Below are positions 8,879 to 17,552 of a DNA stretch of 32,753 nucleotides, piece after piece. Under the pieces are notes generated by a model. The model did no database searches and was not told where the DNA came from. It saw nothing but the letters and a program-made list of their open reading frames with translations. How positions within the stretch are numbered: the stretch's first letter is position 1; each line of letters begins with the position of its first letter. This stretch comes from Desulfobacterales bacterium (lineage in GTDB: Bacteria > Desulfobacterota > DSM-4660 > Desulfatiglandales > Desulfatiglandaceae): NCBI GenBank assembly GCA_027024445.1, contig JALVSJ010000359.1:1-32753 (forward strand), read 5' to 3'. Made by a program: the position numbers and the translations under genes.

Positions 8879-9194
8879 CTATCCAAAGGCCCTCAAGATC
8901 GTAAAACTCCCTAAAAGGCTGATAGAATAGATGGATGACGATGTCGCCGTAGTCAAGGAGTATCCAGTGTCCCTCTTCCTGACCTTCTAGGCCGTAAGCC
9001 CTAAAACCTGCTGCCTTCATTTTGCGCACCAGATGGGAGGCCATGGCCTGGACCTGTCTACTGGAACTCCCGCTGGCAATTAGAAAATAATCGGCTATGG
9101 AAGTGAGCTTGCCCACCTCGAAAAGGACCGGGTCAATGGCCTTTCTTTCGGAAATGATCTCCATACAAAGTTTTGCCTTATCAAGAGGTTTCAT
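8832..9194 (-). CDS. rsfS: Ribosomal silencing factor RsfS
   Basis: A 120-residue RsfS/Iojap/YbeB protein. It binds L14 on the 50S subunit and blocks joining to 30S, which lowers translation in starvation. Family motifs present are ADYFLIASGSSSRQVQAMA, the EGHWILLDYGDIVIHLF core and the FYDLEGLW segment near the C-terminus. It lies one base after the nadD stop, the usual nadD-rsfS pairing. The 3' end overlaps the start of the protease gene. Confidence 0.96.
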   Translation of the reverse strand: MKPLDKAKLCMEIISERKAIDPVLFEVGKLTSIADYFLIASGSSSRQVQAMASHLVRKMKAAGFRAYGLEGQEEGHWILLDYGDIVIHLFYQPFREFYDLEGLWIDAPKITFVEPDHAGD

Positions 9195-9195
9195 G

Positions 9196-9837
9196 TCATC
9201 TATACAGTTTTTTTGCGAGCACGTAGTCCATTACCTGATCAGGAACAAGATATCTTATGGACAGCCCTCTTTTGACTAAATTTCTTATCTGTGTTGATGA
9301 TATGTCCATGCGCGTAGGGGACTTGTGAAGTAACCGTTTTCCAGGGCCTAAGATGACGGTGTCAGGGTCAGATGTCAACTCATATTGGACTTTCAGCCTT
9401 CGCAAATAAGCAAAAATCTCATCATATCTATGCCCCTTGCGGTCCACTACCACAACATGGGCCAAAGCAAAAATAGAACGGTACTCCTTCCACGTATGGA
9501 TTTCAAGGAACCCTTCAATACCCACTATAAAATATAAATCATTTTGTTGACCCAGGGAAGATCTCAATTCCCTGACCGTATCTACAGAGTAAGAGGGACC
9601 ATCTCTCTTTGCCTCAATGTCCAGCACTTCTAAAGAAGGAGAATGCTGAACAGCTATTCGCGCCATCTCATATCGATGAGAAAAATCTGAAACTGGGCTG
9701 CTGTGCTTGTGAGGCGGGGTAGAAGCTGGAATCAAAAAAAGTTTGGCTAGACGCAGTTCCTGAACCATTTCCTCGGCAGTTCGTAAATGGCCCATGTGAA
9801 TAGGATCAAAGGTTCCACCAAAAATGCCGTACTTCAA
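9196..9837 (-). CDS. nadD: Nicotinate-nucleotide adenylyltransferase NadD
   Basis: A 213-residue enzyme that adenylates nicotinate mononucleotide to deamido-NAD in NAD synthesis. The nucleotidyltransferase signature GGTFDPIHMGHL is at residues 7-18. The second motif, ISSTQIRNLVKRG, lies near the C-terminus, and PPHK after the first beta-alpha unit is typical of NadD. It is followed directly by rsfS. A 97-bp gap with a perfect 9-bp inverted repeat separates it from proA upstream. Confidence 0.96.
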   Translation of the reverse strand: MKYGIFGGTFDPIHMGHLRTAEEMVQELRLAKLFLIPASTPPHKHSSPVSDFSHRYEMARIAVQHSPSLEVLDIEAKRDGPSYSVDTVRELRSSLGQQNDLYFIVGIEGFLEIHTWKEYRSIFALAHVVVVDRKGHRYDEIFAYLRRLKVQYELTSDPDTVILGPGKRLLHKSPTRMDISSTQIRNLVKRGLSIRYLVPDQVMDYVLAKKLYR

Positions 9838-9887
9838 GATTACCTCTCGCTCATAGTGGCAGTGCCCATAATCCGTTAGACAGCAAC

Positions 9888-9920
9888 ACTTGGATATCTA
9901 AACGGTAGGTTTATCCAAGT
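9888..9920. repeat. Perfect 9-bp inverted repeat between proA and nadD
   Basis: ACTTGGATA at 9888-9896 and its exact reverse complement TATCCAAGT at 9912-9920 flank a 15-nt loop. The repeat lies in the only sizeable gap (9838-9934) of an otherwise tightly packed minus-strand operon. There is no U-run after the stem on either strand, so it is not an ordinary intrinsic terminator. It could be a processing site, an mRNA stabiliser or a chance repeat. Confidence 0.45.
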
Positions 9921-9934
9921 TTCAGTATTACACA

Positions 9935-11191
9935 TCAGCTCCGGATCTGGCCATTTCCTAAGACCACAAACTTGGTTGTCGTGAGCTCTTTCAGCCCCAT
10001 GGGACCAAAGGCATGCAGCTTAGAAGTATTTATGCCAATTTCGGCGCCCAGACCCAGTTGTCCCCCGTCGTTAAAGCGTGTGGATGCATTAACCAATACT
10101 ACAGAAGAGTCTATTTGGGCAAGGAAGCGATGGGCCCTCAGATAGTCACTGGTTACTATGGCCTCCGTATGATTCGAACCATATTTATCAATATGGTCTA
10201 TGGCTTCCTCCATACTTGAGACTACCTTTACCGCCAATATAAGATCAAGATATTCTTCATACCAATCTTGTTCAGTTGCTCGAGTCAAATCTGGCAGGAC
10301 TTCCAGTGTCCTGGGACATCCCCTAAGTTCCACACCTGCTTTCCTGAAACGTTCACACATGAGAGGCAGGAATTTAGTGGCTACCGCCCTGTGAACAAGC
10401 ATTGTTTCCATGGCATTACATACACCAGGACGTTGGACCTTAGCGTTAAAGCATATTTCCTGGGCCATTTGCAGATCAGCCGACTCATCGACATATATGT
10501 GGCACACGCCCTTGTAATGCTTTAAAACAGGGACTTTTGAGTTTTCCGCAACGAATCGTATCAGGCCTTCGCCGCCCCTTGGAATAATGATGTCTATATG
10601 ATCTTCCATCTGGACCAAGAGCCTTACGGCTTCTCGATCAGTGCTGGGTACAACCTGCACAGCTTTTGGTGGGAGCCCGGCCTCACTCAAGGCGTGCTCT
10701 AGTATTGAAGCAAGGGCAAGGTTAGAGTTGATCGCCTCAGAGCCTCCTTTTAGAATCACCGCATTGCCCGACTTCAGGCATAGACTTGCCGCATCAACGG
10801 TGACGTTGGGCCTGGACTCATAAATAAACCCTATGACGCCCAGAGGAATTCGCATCCTCCCTACCACAATCCCGTTGGGTCTCTTCCACATACCAGTAAT
10901 TTCACCCACAGGGTCAGGCTGACCGACCACCTCTTCCAGCCCCTGAATCATGGCATCGATTACAGCATCGCTCAAGGTGAGCCTGTCGATCATGGCTGTT
11001 GAAAGGCCAGCCTTGCGAGCGCCCTGAAGATCCTTGTCATTCTCCCTTATAAGCTCCTGCCTCCTTTGATCAAGGAGCCTCGCCATGGTCCGAAGGGCAG
11101 CGTCTTTTTTTTCTCTGCCAGCCGTTCTCAATGCCTTGGCGGCGCCGCGCGCTTGCTGCCCCATATTGTAGATCAACTCTTGAAGTGACAT
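9935..11191 (-). CDS. proA: Gamma-glutamyl phosphate reductase ProA
   Basis: A 418-residue member of the aldehyde dehydrogenase superfamily. It reduces gamma-glutamyl phosphate to glutamate semialdehyde, the second step of proline synthesis. The catalytic cysteine sits in [15 protein letters not shown], and the N-terminal [15 protein letters not shown] and [19 protein letters not shown] motifs are characteristic. The length is normal. Its start overlaps the end of proB by 19 bp, which suggests coupled translation of the two consecutive pathway enzymes. Confidence 0.97.
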   Translation of the reverse strand: MSLQELIYNMGQQARGAAKALRTAGREKKDAALRTMARLLDQRRQELIRENDKDLQGARKAGLSTAMIDRLTLSDAVIDAMIQGLEEVVGQPDPVGEITGMWKRPNGIVVGRMRIPLGVIGFIYESRPNVTVDAASLCLKSGNAVILKGGSEAINSNLALASILEHALSEAGLPPKAVQVVPSTDREAVRLLVQMEDHIDIIIPRGGEGLIRFVAENSKVPVLKHYKGVCHIYVDESADLQMAQEICFNAKVQRPGVCNAMETMLVHRAVATKFLPLMCERFRKAGVELRGCPRTLEVLPDLTRATEQDWYEEYLDLILAVKVVSSMEEAIDHIDKYGSNHTEAIVTSDYLRAHRFLAQIDSSVVLVNASTRFNDGGQLGLGAEIGINTSKLHAFGPMGLKELTTTKFVVLGNGQIRS

Positions 11192-12366
11192 TCTTCCACT
11201 CCTTCTTCAGTCTCACTTGTCAGTACCAGGTTGTCCCTATGAATCACTTCATCGGCGTGCTTGAATCCCAGTACGGATGATATCTTACTTGTCCTTATTC
11301 CCTTAATTCTTTTTAGGTCCACAGCTTGATAGTTCACTAGTCCAACAGCAATATTTTCTCCGCGCTCATTGCTGATGACCACGGAATCTCCTACGCCAAA
11401 TTTACCCCTGACTTCCATGATACCTGAGGGTAACAGGCTCTTGCCGTTGAACAAAATTGCCTTTTCAGCCCCCTTGTCCACCACCAGTTCTCCCTTAGGT
11501 GCTTTGGCAAAGGCAATCCAGTGTTTGCGCTTACACAGCGAGGCGTCTCTGGGCAAAAAGAAAGTTCCGATTGCCCTGCCCTCAAATATGTCTCTTAGGA
11601 CGCCGGGGCGCAATCCGTTTGCAATAATACCGGGTATCCCTGCCAGAGCAACTTTTTGGGCAGCGGCTATCTTGCTGCTCATGCCACCAGTTCCCAGAAA
11701 GCCGGGAATCGTACTGGCAAAGTTCTTGATTTTGCTGTCCACTTTCTCCACCACTGGAATAAGCCTGGCATCGGGATTGTCCCTCGGATCACTATCAAAT
11801 AATCCGTCTATGTCGGTCAGGTTCACCAGCAGATGGGCGTCTACGAGGTTAGTAACCATGGCGCTCAGGTTGTCATTATCTCCGAGCTTTATTTCCTCTA
11901 CCACCACAGTGTCGTTTTCGTTGATGATGGGTATGATGTCCCAAGACAGCAGAGTCCTGAGGGTATTTCGTGCGTTGAGGTACCTGCGGCGGTTGGTCAG
12001 GTCGTCTCTAGTAATCAGTATCTGGGCGACCTTTTGCCCATGTCTCTCAAAGGCCTTCTCCCAGGCCATAATGAGGGCGGGTTGGCCGATTGCGGCCACA
12101 GCCTGCTTTTCAGATATGGTTTTAGGTTTGCGCCCCAAGGCCACCTTCTTGAAACCTGAGGCAATTGCACCGGAGGAAACCAGAACTACTTCGATACCCT
12201 TTTGCTTAATATCGTTAATGCAGGAGGCAAGGTGTTTGATCACGGAGAGATTCAATCCCCTCGGGCCGGTAAGCACACCGCTGCCCACCTTTATCACTGT
12301 TCTTTTCACCCGGCTAAGCAAAGCCGTTCTAAAATCAGCGACTGTTTCTTCCCTTTGAGCTTCCAT
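11173..12366 (-). CDS. proB: Glutamate 5-kinase ProB with PUA domain
   Basis: A 397-residue glutamate 5-kinase, which makes gamma-glutamyl phosphate, the first and feedback-controlled step of proline synthesis. The amino-acid kinase domain has [30 protein letters not shown] and [11 protein letters not shown] motifs. A PUA domain fills about residues 290-375, as in long ProB forms. The ATG lies only 6 bp after the obgE stop and overlaps proA at its other end. No strong Shine-Dalgarno is seen, consistent with coupling to obgE. Confidence 0.97.
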   Translation of the reverse strand: MEAQREETVADFRTALLSRVKRTVIKVGSGVLTGPRGLNLSVIKHLASCINDIKQKGIEVVLVSSGAIASGFKKVALGRKPKTISEKQAVAAIGQPALIMAWEKAFERHGQKVAQILITRDDLTNRRRYLNARNTLRTLLSWDIIPIINENDTVVVEEIKLGDNDNLSAMVTNLVDAHLLVNLTDIDGLFDSDPRDNPDARLIPVVEKVDSKIKNFASTIPGFLGTGGMSSKIAAAQKVALAGIPGIIANGLRPGVLRDIFEGRAIGTFFLPRDASLCKRKHWIAFAKAPKGELVVDKGAEKAILFNGKSLLPSGIMEVRGKFGVGDSVVISNERGENIAVGLVNYQAVDLKRIKGIRTSKISSVLGFKHADEVIHRDNLVLTSETEEGVEECHFKS

Positions 12367-12372
12367 AATTAC

Positions 12373-13464
<1,092 letters not shown>

Positions 13465-13719
13465 CTAAGGAGCGTAAACGCTGACCTTTTTTCTGTATTT
13501 TCCCAGGCGTTCAAAAGCAACCACACCGTCTATTTTCGCAAAAAGGGTGTAGTCCTTTCCAAGCCCCACATTTTCTCCCGGGTGAATGTGAGTGCCCTTC
13601 TGTCGCACCAGAATGCTGCCAGCCTTTACTTTCTGGCCTGCAAACCGTTTAACTCCATATCGCTTACCGGCACTATCGCGGCCATTGCGTGAGCTTCCGC
13701 CTGCTTTCTTGTGAGCCAT
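13465..13719 (-). CDS. rpmA: 50S ribosomal protein L27
   Basis: An 84-residue L27. It begins [16 protein letters not shown], the N-terminal tail that reaches the peptidyl transferase centre, and continues with the [16 protein letters not shown] core. There is no extra cleavable N-terminal leader of the kind found in Firmicutes. It is located 24 bp after rplU. Confidence 0.98.
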   Translation of the reverse strand: MAHKKAGGSSRNGRDSAGKRYGVKRFAGQKVKAGSILVRQKGTHIHPGENVGLGKDYTLFAKIDGVVAFERLGKYRKKVSVYAP

Positions 13720-13743
13720 TGCATTACTCCTGTCTAGCCAGAT

Positions 13744-14064
13744 TTATTGGCCAAGGCCTTCAATCTTTTCAATTTCCACTAGACTAATATACTGTCTGTG
13801 GCCTTTCTTACGTTTGTAGTTCTTTCTGCGCTTATATTTGAAAACCACTATTTTCTTTGATTTTGCCTGCTTAATAACTCTACCAACAACCTTGGAACCC
13901 TCTACATAAGGTTTGCCCACCTTGAGGGTTTCACCATCAGAGGCCAATAGAACCTTATCAAAGGCTATTTCCTCGCCAGGTTTGAATGGGAGTTTTTCTA
14001 CCTGGATTTGATCTCCCGGCGAGACCCTGTATTGTTTTCCTCCTGTCTGAATCACCGCGTACAT
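13744..14064 (-). CDS. rplU: 50S ribosomal protein L21
   Basis: An L21 of 106 residues starting MYAVIQTGGKQYRV, the standard N-terminus. Another ATG lies 6 nt upstream (14070) but only 2 nt from the AAGGAG. The ATG at 14064 has 8 nt spacing and matches the family start, so it is chosen. L21 binds 23S rRNA with L20. It is the first gene of the minus-strand operon and lies behind the promoter at 14094-14122. Confidence 0.97.
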   Translation of the reverse strand: MYAVIQTGGKQYRVSPGDQIQVEKLPFKPGEEIAFDKVLLASDGETLKVGKPYVEGSKVVGRVIKQAKSKKIVVFKYKRRKNYKRKKGHRQYISLVEIEKIEGLGQ

Positions 14065-14093
14065 TGTCATGGCTCCTTCACTAAAATTTAGTA

Positions 14094-14122
14094 ATAATAA
14101 CTAATTATGTCCGACAGGTCAA
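14094..14122 (-). promoter_or_regulatory. Sigma-70 type promoter of the rplU operon
   Basis: Read on the minus strand, TTGACC (14117-14122) and TATTAT (14094-14099) are separated by exactly 17 bp. The -10 box ends 29 bp before the chosen rplU ATG, which leaves a short leader. It is the only promoter-like pair seen before the eight-gene operon. Confidence 0.6.
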
Positions 14123-14201
14123 TCACAAAAGCCAGCACCCGGTTCTCCGAGCGGTGTATAAGTTTGATGAAATTATAAAAAGTCAAACGATACTCGCTTT
14201 G

Positions 14202-14251
14202 GTCATTCCCGCACAAGTCTGTGCCGGACGCGATTGGGGATCCGGCATGAC
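14202..14251. repeat. Degenerate inverted repeat starting GTCATTCCCG
   Basis: GTCATTCCCG (14202-14211) and CCGGCATGAC (14242-14251) pair at 8 of 10 positions across a 30-nt centre. The outer GTCATTCC...ATGAC shape resembles the GTCATTCCCGC-type palindromes that are scattered through many proteobacterial genomes. It lies in the non-coding stretch between the rplU promoter and tRNA-Arg. There is one copy in this window, so its repeat status is inferred. Confidence 0.35.
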
Positions 14252-14296
14252 GATTTCAGAACTCTTGGGGGAATCCATCAAGTTTAACGGAAAAAA

Positions 14297-14373
14297 TGGT
14301 GCCCCCGGCATGACTCGAACATGCGGCACCCAGATTAGGAATCTGGTGCTCTATCCACCTGAGCTACGGGGGC
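14297..14373 (-). tRNA. tRNA-Arg (anticodon CCT)
   Basis: A complete cloverleaf of 77 nt on the minus strand with encoded CCA. The acceptor stem GCCCCCG/CGGGGGC is perfect. The anticodon stem is CCAGA/TCTGG with loop TTCCTAA, giving anticodon CCT, which reads AGG. The T arm is GCATG-TTCGAGT-CATGC. It is divergent from tRNA-Ala on the other strand. Confidence 0.96.
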
Positions 14374-14442
14374 ACAACATTTTATTTTCCTCAAAAATGG
14401 GGGTAAAGTCAAATGGTTTATACGCAAGGTGCGAGAAAGTTA

Positions 14443-14471
14443 TTGATTTGTCTTGTTCGGTCAATTATACT
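14443..14471 (+). promoter_or_regulatory. Sigma-70 type promoter upstream of tRNA-Ala
   Basis: TTGATT (14443-14448) and TATACT (14466-14471) are spaced by 17 bp. Transcription would start near 14478, about 80 nt before the tRNA, so the primary transcript would carry a leader for removal by RNase P. This leader contains a CCCTTAAGGG palindrome near 14530-14539. Confidence 0.55.
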
Positions 14472-14558
14472 ATAAATTTACAAAGAATAACCACATAGAG
14501 TTCGCCCGAATTTATCGCCAGGGTGGCGCCCTTAAGGGGGAATGTCAAACGAAAACGT

Positions 14559-14634
14559 GGGGATGTAGCTCAGGTGGGAGAGCGGTACGTTCGCAACGTA
14601 CAGGTCAGGGGTTCGACTCCCCTCATCTCCACCA
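14559..14634 (+). tRNA. tRNA-Ala (anticodon CGC)
   Basis: A complete 76-nt cloverleaf with encoded CCA. The acceptor GGGGATG pairs with CATCTCC with one G-T wobble. The anticodon stem is GTACG/CGTAC with loop TTCGCAA, giving anticodon CGC, which reads GCG. The T arm is AGGGG-TTCGACT-CCCCT. A run of seven T (14635-14641) follows the CCA directly and may end transcription. Confidence 0.96.
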
Positions 14635-14797
14635 TTTTTTTATTGCCGCTTTAAAGGCCGCAAAAGAGGTTTTCCTCCGTGAATGGGGGGGATGTATTTT
14701 CTCCGGTGTTTGAAGACGGCAATGGTGGTTTTGGGAGCGGCATCAGGCGATTGGGCCGTCTGGATTTGTTCTGAGCAACTAATGTGAGGGTCAAATA

Positions 14798-15388
14798 GTG
14801 AAGCGAACTGCTCAACTTGAACGCAAAACCAAGGAAACACAGATCAAGGTAAGATTATCGGTGGATGGACGAGGAAAAGCAGATGTTGACACTGGCATTC
14901 CGTTCCTTGACCATATGTTAACTTTGTTTGCTGTCCACGGTTTTATGGACCTTGAATTGAAGGCAAGTGGCGATATTGACGTGGACCACCACCATACCAT
15001 TGAAGATATCGGCATATGTTTTGGTTCTGCGCTTGCACAAGCAATTGGGGACAGGGCTGGTATAAAACGCTTTGGAGATGCCACTGTTCCTATGGATGAG
15101 TCCTTGGCACGCGTGGTCTTGGATTTGTCTAATCGGCCGTTCATTTCATATAATGTGGAGCCCAAGCGTTCTTCCACGGGCACGTTCGATATTGACCTGT
15201 TAGGTGAGTTTTTCAGGGCGGTAAGTGTGCACTCCGGGATGAATCTACATGTTGACTTGCTAAGGGGACAGGACCCGCACCATATCTCAGAGGCCATCTT
15301 TAAGGCCTTTGCAAGGGCCCTGGACATGGCATGTAGCATTGACAGCCGCCTCAAAGGAGCAATTCCCTCCACGAAAGGCGTCCTATAA
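14798..15388 (+). CDS. hisB: Imidazoleglycerol-phosphate dehydratase HisB
   Basis: A 196-residue monofunctional enzyme that dehydrates imidazole glycerol phosphate to imidazole acetol phosphate in histidine synthesis. Its two metal-binding repeats are visible: DHHHTIEDIGI (about residues 66-76) and DPHHISEAIFKAFARAL (near 158-174). The motifs GIPFLDHML and MDESLARVVLDLSNRP also fit. There is no fused phosphatase domain. The GTG start has GTGAGGG at 14784-14790, 7 nt upstream. The 160 bp before it, after tRNA-Ala, hold no other gene or clear promoter. Confidence 0.97.
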   Translation: MKRTAQLERKTKETQIKVRLSVDGRGKADVDTGIPFLDHMLTLFAVHGFMDLELKASGDIDVDHHHTIEDIGICFGSALAQAIGDRAGIKRFGDATVPMDESLARVVLDLSNRPFISYNVEPKRSSTGTFDIDLLGEFFRAVSVHSGMNLHVDLLRGQDPHHISEAIFKAFARALDMACSIDSRLKGAIPSTKGVL

Positions 15389-16102
15389 GTGGGGCTCACG
15401 GTATCTCCGGTGAAAAAGAACTTAGCTTTCACAGCCTGTTTGACTTTTCTATTTCTTATCTCTTCCTGTAGCTTTTTTCGCCAACCGGCCAGGTACCAAA
15501 GGCCCCAAGGCCAGCCCGGGGACAGGCTGGCAGTAGCTGGTTTTGAACCTGCAATTCTGGCGGGACAAGGGTCCAAGACCGTGAGAGATCCCATCAATGG
15601 CTCGGTTTTCATGGCGGAGCCTGTGAGTGACGCTAATGCTCGGGATCTCACCGATAACCTGTATAGGCTGCTATTGGAAAGGGATGATTATTCCTTGATT
15701 CCCCCCACAAAAGTGGGGACCGCGGCTATGAGCCTGGAGATGTCAAATCCAAAACTCATTGAGAGACCAAAAGAGTTTTACGCTAAAGTGGGCAAGCAGC
15801 TTGGAGCAGACTTGTTAGTGGTCGGCTACCTTTACAGGTGGAGAGAACGTAAGGGAGAGGCCTATGGGGTAAGAAGAGCAGCCTCTGTGGCCTTTTCCCT
15901 CAGTTTGGTATCCATCCCTGATGGAGCGGTGCTGTGGGGTGGAAAATTCGACAAGACCCAGCGTTCTCTTGCAGAGAATCTATTGGACTTGATCACTTTC
16001 TTGAAGGGCAAAGGCAGATGGATGAGCGCTAGAGAACTAGCTCTAATGGGGCTCGAAAGGGTGGTAAAAGAAATTCCATCGCCAAGAGGCTTAAGGGACT
16101 GA
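15389..16102 (+). CDS. Putative lipoprotein of unknown function between hisB and hisA
   Basis: A 237-residue protein with a lipoprotein signal: basic residues, a hydrophobic stretch and the lipobox LISSC (lipidated Cys at residue 27). A later GTG at 15410 would give the more classical MKKN start with Cys at residue 20; neither start is certain. The mature part has alternating strands and helices, with GDRLAVAGFEP, GKQLGADLLVVGYLYRW and PDGAVLWGGKFDKT. These recall lipoproteins with a TolB-N/CsgG/LpoB-like fold, but I do not recognise a family. It directly abuts the hisB stop and ends 2 nt before hisA, so it must be co-transcribed with histidine genes although nothing links it to that pathway. 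Confidence 0.75.
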   Translation: MGLTVSPVKKNLAFTACLTFLFLISSCSFFRQPARYQRPQGQPGDRLAVAGFEPAILAGQGSKTVRDPINGSVFMAEPVSDANARDLTDNLYRLLLERDDYSLIPPTKVGTAAMSLEMSNPKLIERPKEFYAKVGKQLGADLLVVGYLYRWRERKGEAYGVRRAASVAFSLSLVSIPDGAVLWGGKFDKTQRSLAENLLDLITFLKGKGRWMSARELALMGLERVVKEIPSPRGLRD

Positions 16103-16104
16103 AG

Positions 16105-16854
16105 ATGCTGGTGATTCCGGCTATTGACTTGAAAGATGGCCGATGTGTCCGTTTGCGGCAGGGTAAGATGTGGGAAGAGACCGTTTTCTCTGATCACCCC
16201 GAGGAAATGGCTGAAAAATGGTACAGATTGGGAGCCGAAAGGATACACGTGGTTGATCTTAATGGGGCTCACGAGGGGGTTCCCGTAAACAGTGCGGTGA
16301 TTCGTAAGATGGCCAGTTCGGTGCCCGTGCCAATACAACTGGGAGGCGGAATTAGGGATATTCAAACGGCTGAGGCCTACCTAGAGCAGGGGGTAAGATG
16401 GGTGATTATTGGAACGGCGGCTCTGGAGGACCCAGATTTTGTATTTGAGGCCACGCAGAGGTTCCCCGGTAGGATCATTCTAGGAATTGATGCGAGAGAA
16501 GGCAAAGTGACAATAAAGGGGTGGACTGAGGAGGTAGCTGTTTCGCCTTCCCAATTAGCCAAGCGCTTTGAGTCTGCTGGTGTTTCGGCAATTGTTTATA
16601 CTGATGTGCTGCGTGATGGCATGAAAAGTGGGCCCAACGTAGAGGCCACTGCGGAGATGGCCCGGAAGACCTCCATACCTCTCATTGCTTCTGGGGGGAT
16701 CTCGGATCTGTCCGACGTGAAAAGGATATTGCCTTTGGCAAAACTGGGTGTCATAGGGTTGATTACGGGAAGGGCCCTGTATGATGGTACGCTCAGACTC
16801 GAAGAGGCCATATCTGTGTGCAAAAGCAGTGACGCTTACACATTTTCTTCTTGA
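16105..16854 (+). CDS. hisA: ProFAR isomerase HisA
   Basis: A 249-residue (beta-alpha)8 barrel that catalyses the Amadori rearrangement of ProFAR to PRFAR in histidine synthesis. Seen: MLVIPAIDLKDGRCVRLRQG at the N-terminus with the catalytic Asp at residue 8, LGGGIRD phosphate-binding motif, GIDAREGKVTIKGW, the second catalytic Asp in VYTDVLRDG, and the C-terminal IASGGIS and GLITGRALYDG motifs. It lacks HisF signatures. Its stop codon lies inside the -35 box of the next promoter. Confidence 0.97.
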   Translation: MLVIPAIDLKDGRCVRLRQGKMWEETVFSDHPEEMAEKWYRLGAERIHVVDLNGAHEGVPVNSAVIRKMASSVPVPIQLGGGIRDIQTAEAYLEQGVRWVIIGTAALEDPDFVFEATQRFPGRIILGIDAREGKVTIKGWTEEVAVSPSQLAKRFESAGVSAIVYTDVLRDGMKSGPNVEATAEMARKTSIPLIASGGISDLSDVKRILPLAKLGVIGLITGRALYDGTLRLEEAISVCKSSDAYTFSS

Positions 16855-16878
16855 CAAAGCAGCTAAATGGAGTATACT
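16851..16878 (+). promoter_or_regulatory. Strong sigma-70 type promoter for yqeY-dnaG-rpoD
   Basis: A consensus TTGACA (16851-16856) and TATACT (16873-16878) are separated by 16 bp. The -35 box contains the hisA TGA stop. The expected start is near 16885, giving a leader of about 25 nt before the yqeY ATG at 16911. Confidence 0.7.
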
Positions 16879-16910
16879 AAAAGTTTATGTCCTGGAAGGG
16901 GGCCTAGGTC

Positions 16911-17357
16911 ATGTCCTTAGCAGACCAGATCGTTCAGGATCTCAAAGAAGCCATGCTCGCCAAAGATGAGGTTCGTATCTCCTGCCTTAGGATGCTCAAG
17001 ACATCAATCAAGAACAAGCAAGTAGAGAAGGGCAGAGAGTTGAAGGACGAGGAGATTCAAGCCGTCGTTTCATCTTTGGTGCGCAAGGGGAAAGAAGCTG
17101 CCGCAGAATTTGCTAAAGGCGGTAGGGAGGATTTAGCAAAGAAGGAAGAGCAAGAGCTTGAAATCTTCTATAAATATTTACCGAAACAGTTGAGTGAACA
17201 GGAGATCGAATCCGTCCTTCGTGATGTCATATCGGAGGTCAATGCAACCAGCCCAAAGGACATGGGGCGTGTTATGAAGGCTGCCATGTCTAAGTTGGCC
17301 GGCAAGGCAGAAGGCAAGGTCGTCAGTGAAATTGCCAAGAGACTGTTGAGCAACTAG
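16911..17357 (+). CDS. GatB/YqeY domain protein
   Basis: A 148-residue YqeY family protein, related to the C-terminal tail domain of the GatB subunit of tRNA-dependent amidotransferase. Typical features are an N-terminal amphipathic region with RMLKTSIKNKQVEKGRE, the middle EEQELEIFYKYLPKQLS motif and C-terminal PKDMGRVMKAAM and KAEGKVVSEI. Its role is unclear; a tRNA-related function is often suggested. It occupies the first place of the macromolecular-synthesis operon, where E. coli has rpsU. The preceding AAGGGGG is 9-15 nt before the ATG. Confidence 0.93.
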   Translation: MSLADQIVQDLKEAMLAKDEVRISCLRMLKTSIKNKQVEKGRELKDEEIQAVVSSLVRKGKEAAAEFAKGGREDLAKKEEQELEIFYKYLPKQLSEQEIESVLRDVISEVNATSPKDMGRVMKAAMSKLAGKAEGKVVSEIAKRLLSN

Positions 17358-17513
17358 ACGCCTGAGGTGCAAAGGGCTGCTTGGTTTGACTATGCTAACA
17401 GCCGTTTTCTTTATAAAGCCCGAGACAGGCAGCTTTCGATCTCCCACAATGTCGTCAAGCCACTGTCCAGAAATATCAATCATGACCTTTCGAACTTGCC
17501 CCTGAACGGACAT

Positions 17514-17541
17514 ACTTTCCCAAGACTCTGGCTGGGAAAGT
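17514..17541 (+). promoter_or_regulatory. Perfect 9-bp hairpin just before the dnaG start
   Basis: ACTTTCCCA (17514-17522) pairs exactly with TGGGAAAGT (17533-17541) across a 10-nt loop. The stem ends one base before the GAGAGGG Shine-Dalgarno and 11 nt before the ATG. No U-run follows, so it does not look like a terminator. It may influence dnaG translation or mRNA processing. The rest of the 195-bp gap (17358-17552) shows no convincing gene. Confidence 0.5.
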
Positions 17542-17552
17542 GAGAGGGACCA

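Noticed and set aside
11369-12358. Long plus-strand open frame of 329 codons
   Set aside because: It is exactly antisense to proB, whose motifs are unmistakable. Its composition (Ser, Leu, Pro rich) is that of a shadow frame.
14297-14373. tRNA-Arg as an attachment site of an integrated element
   Set aside because: No integrase, no repeated 3' end of the tRNA and no foreign genes were found nearby.
14530-14540. CCCTTAAGGG palindrome before tRNA-Ala as an operator
   Set aside because: Too short, single copy, and probably part of the transcribed leader; no evidence for regulation.
17358-17513. Minus-strand frame starting at 17513 in the yqeY-dnaG gap (MSVQGQVRKVMIDISGQ...)
   Set aside because: It runs on antisense into yqeY, matches no family I know and has only a doubtful ribosome site. 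It might be a relic but cannot be supported.
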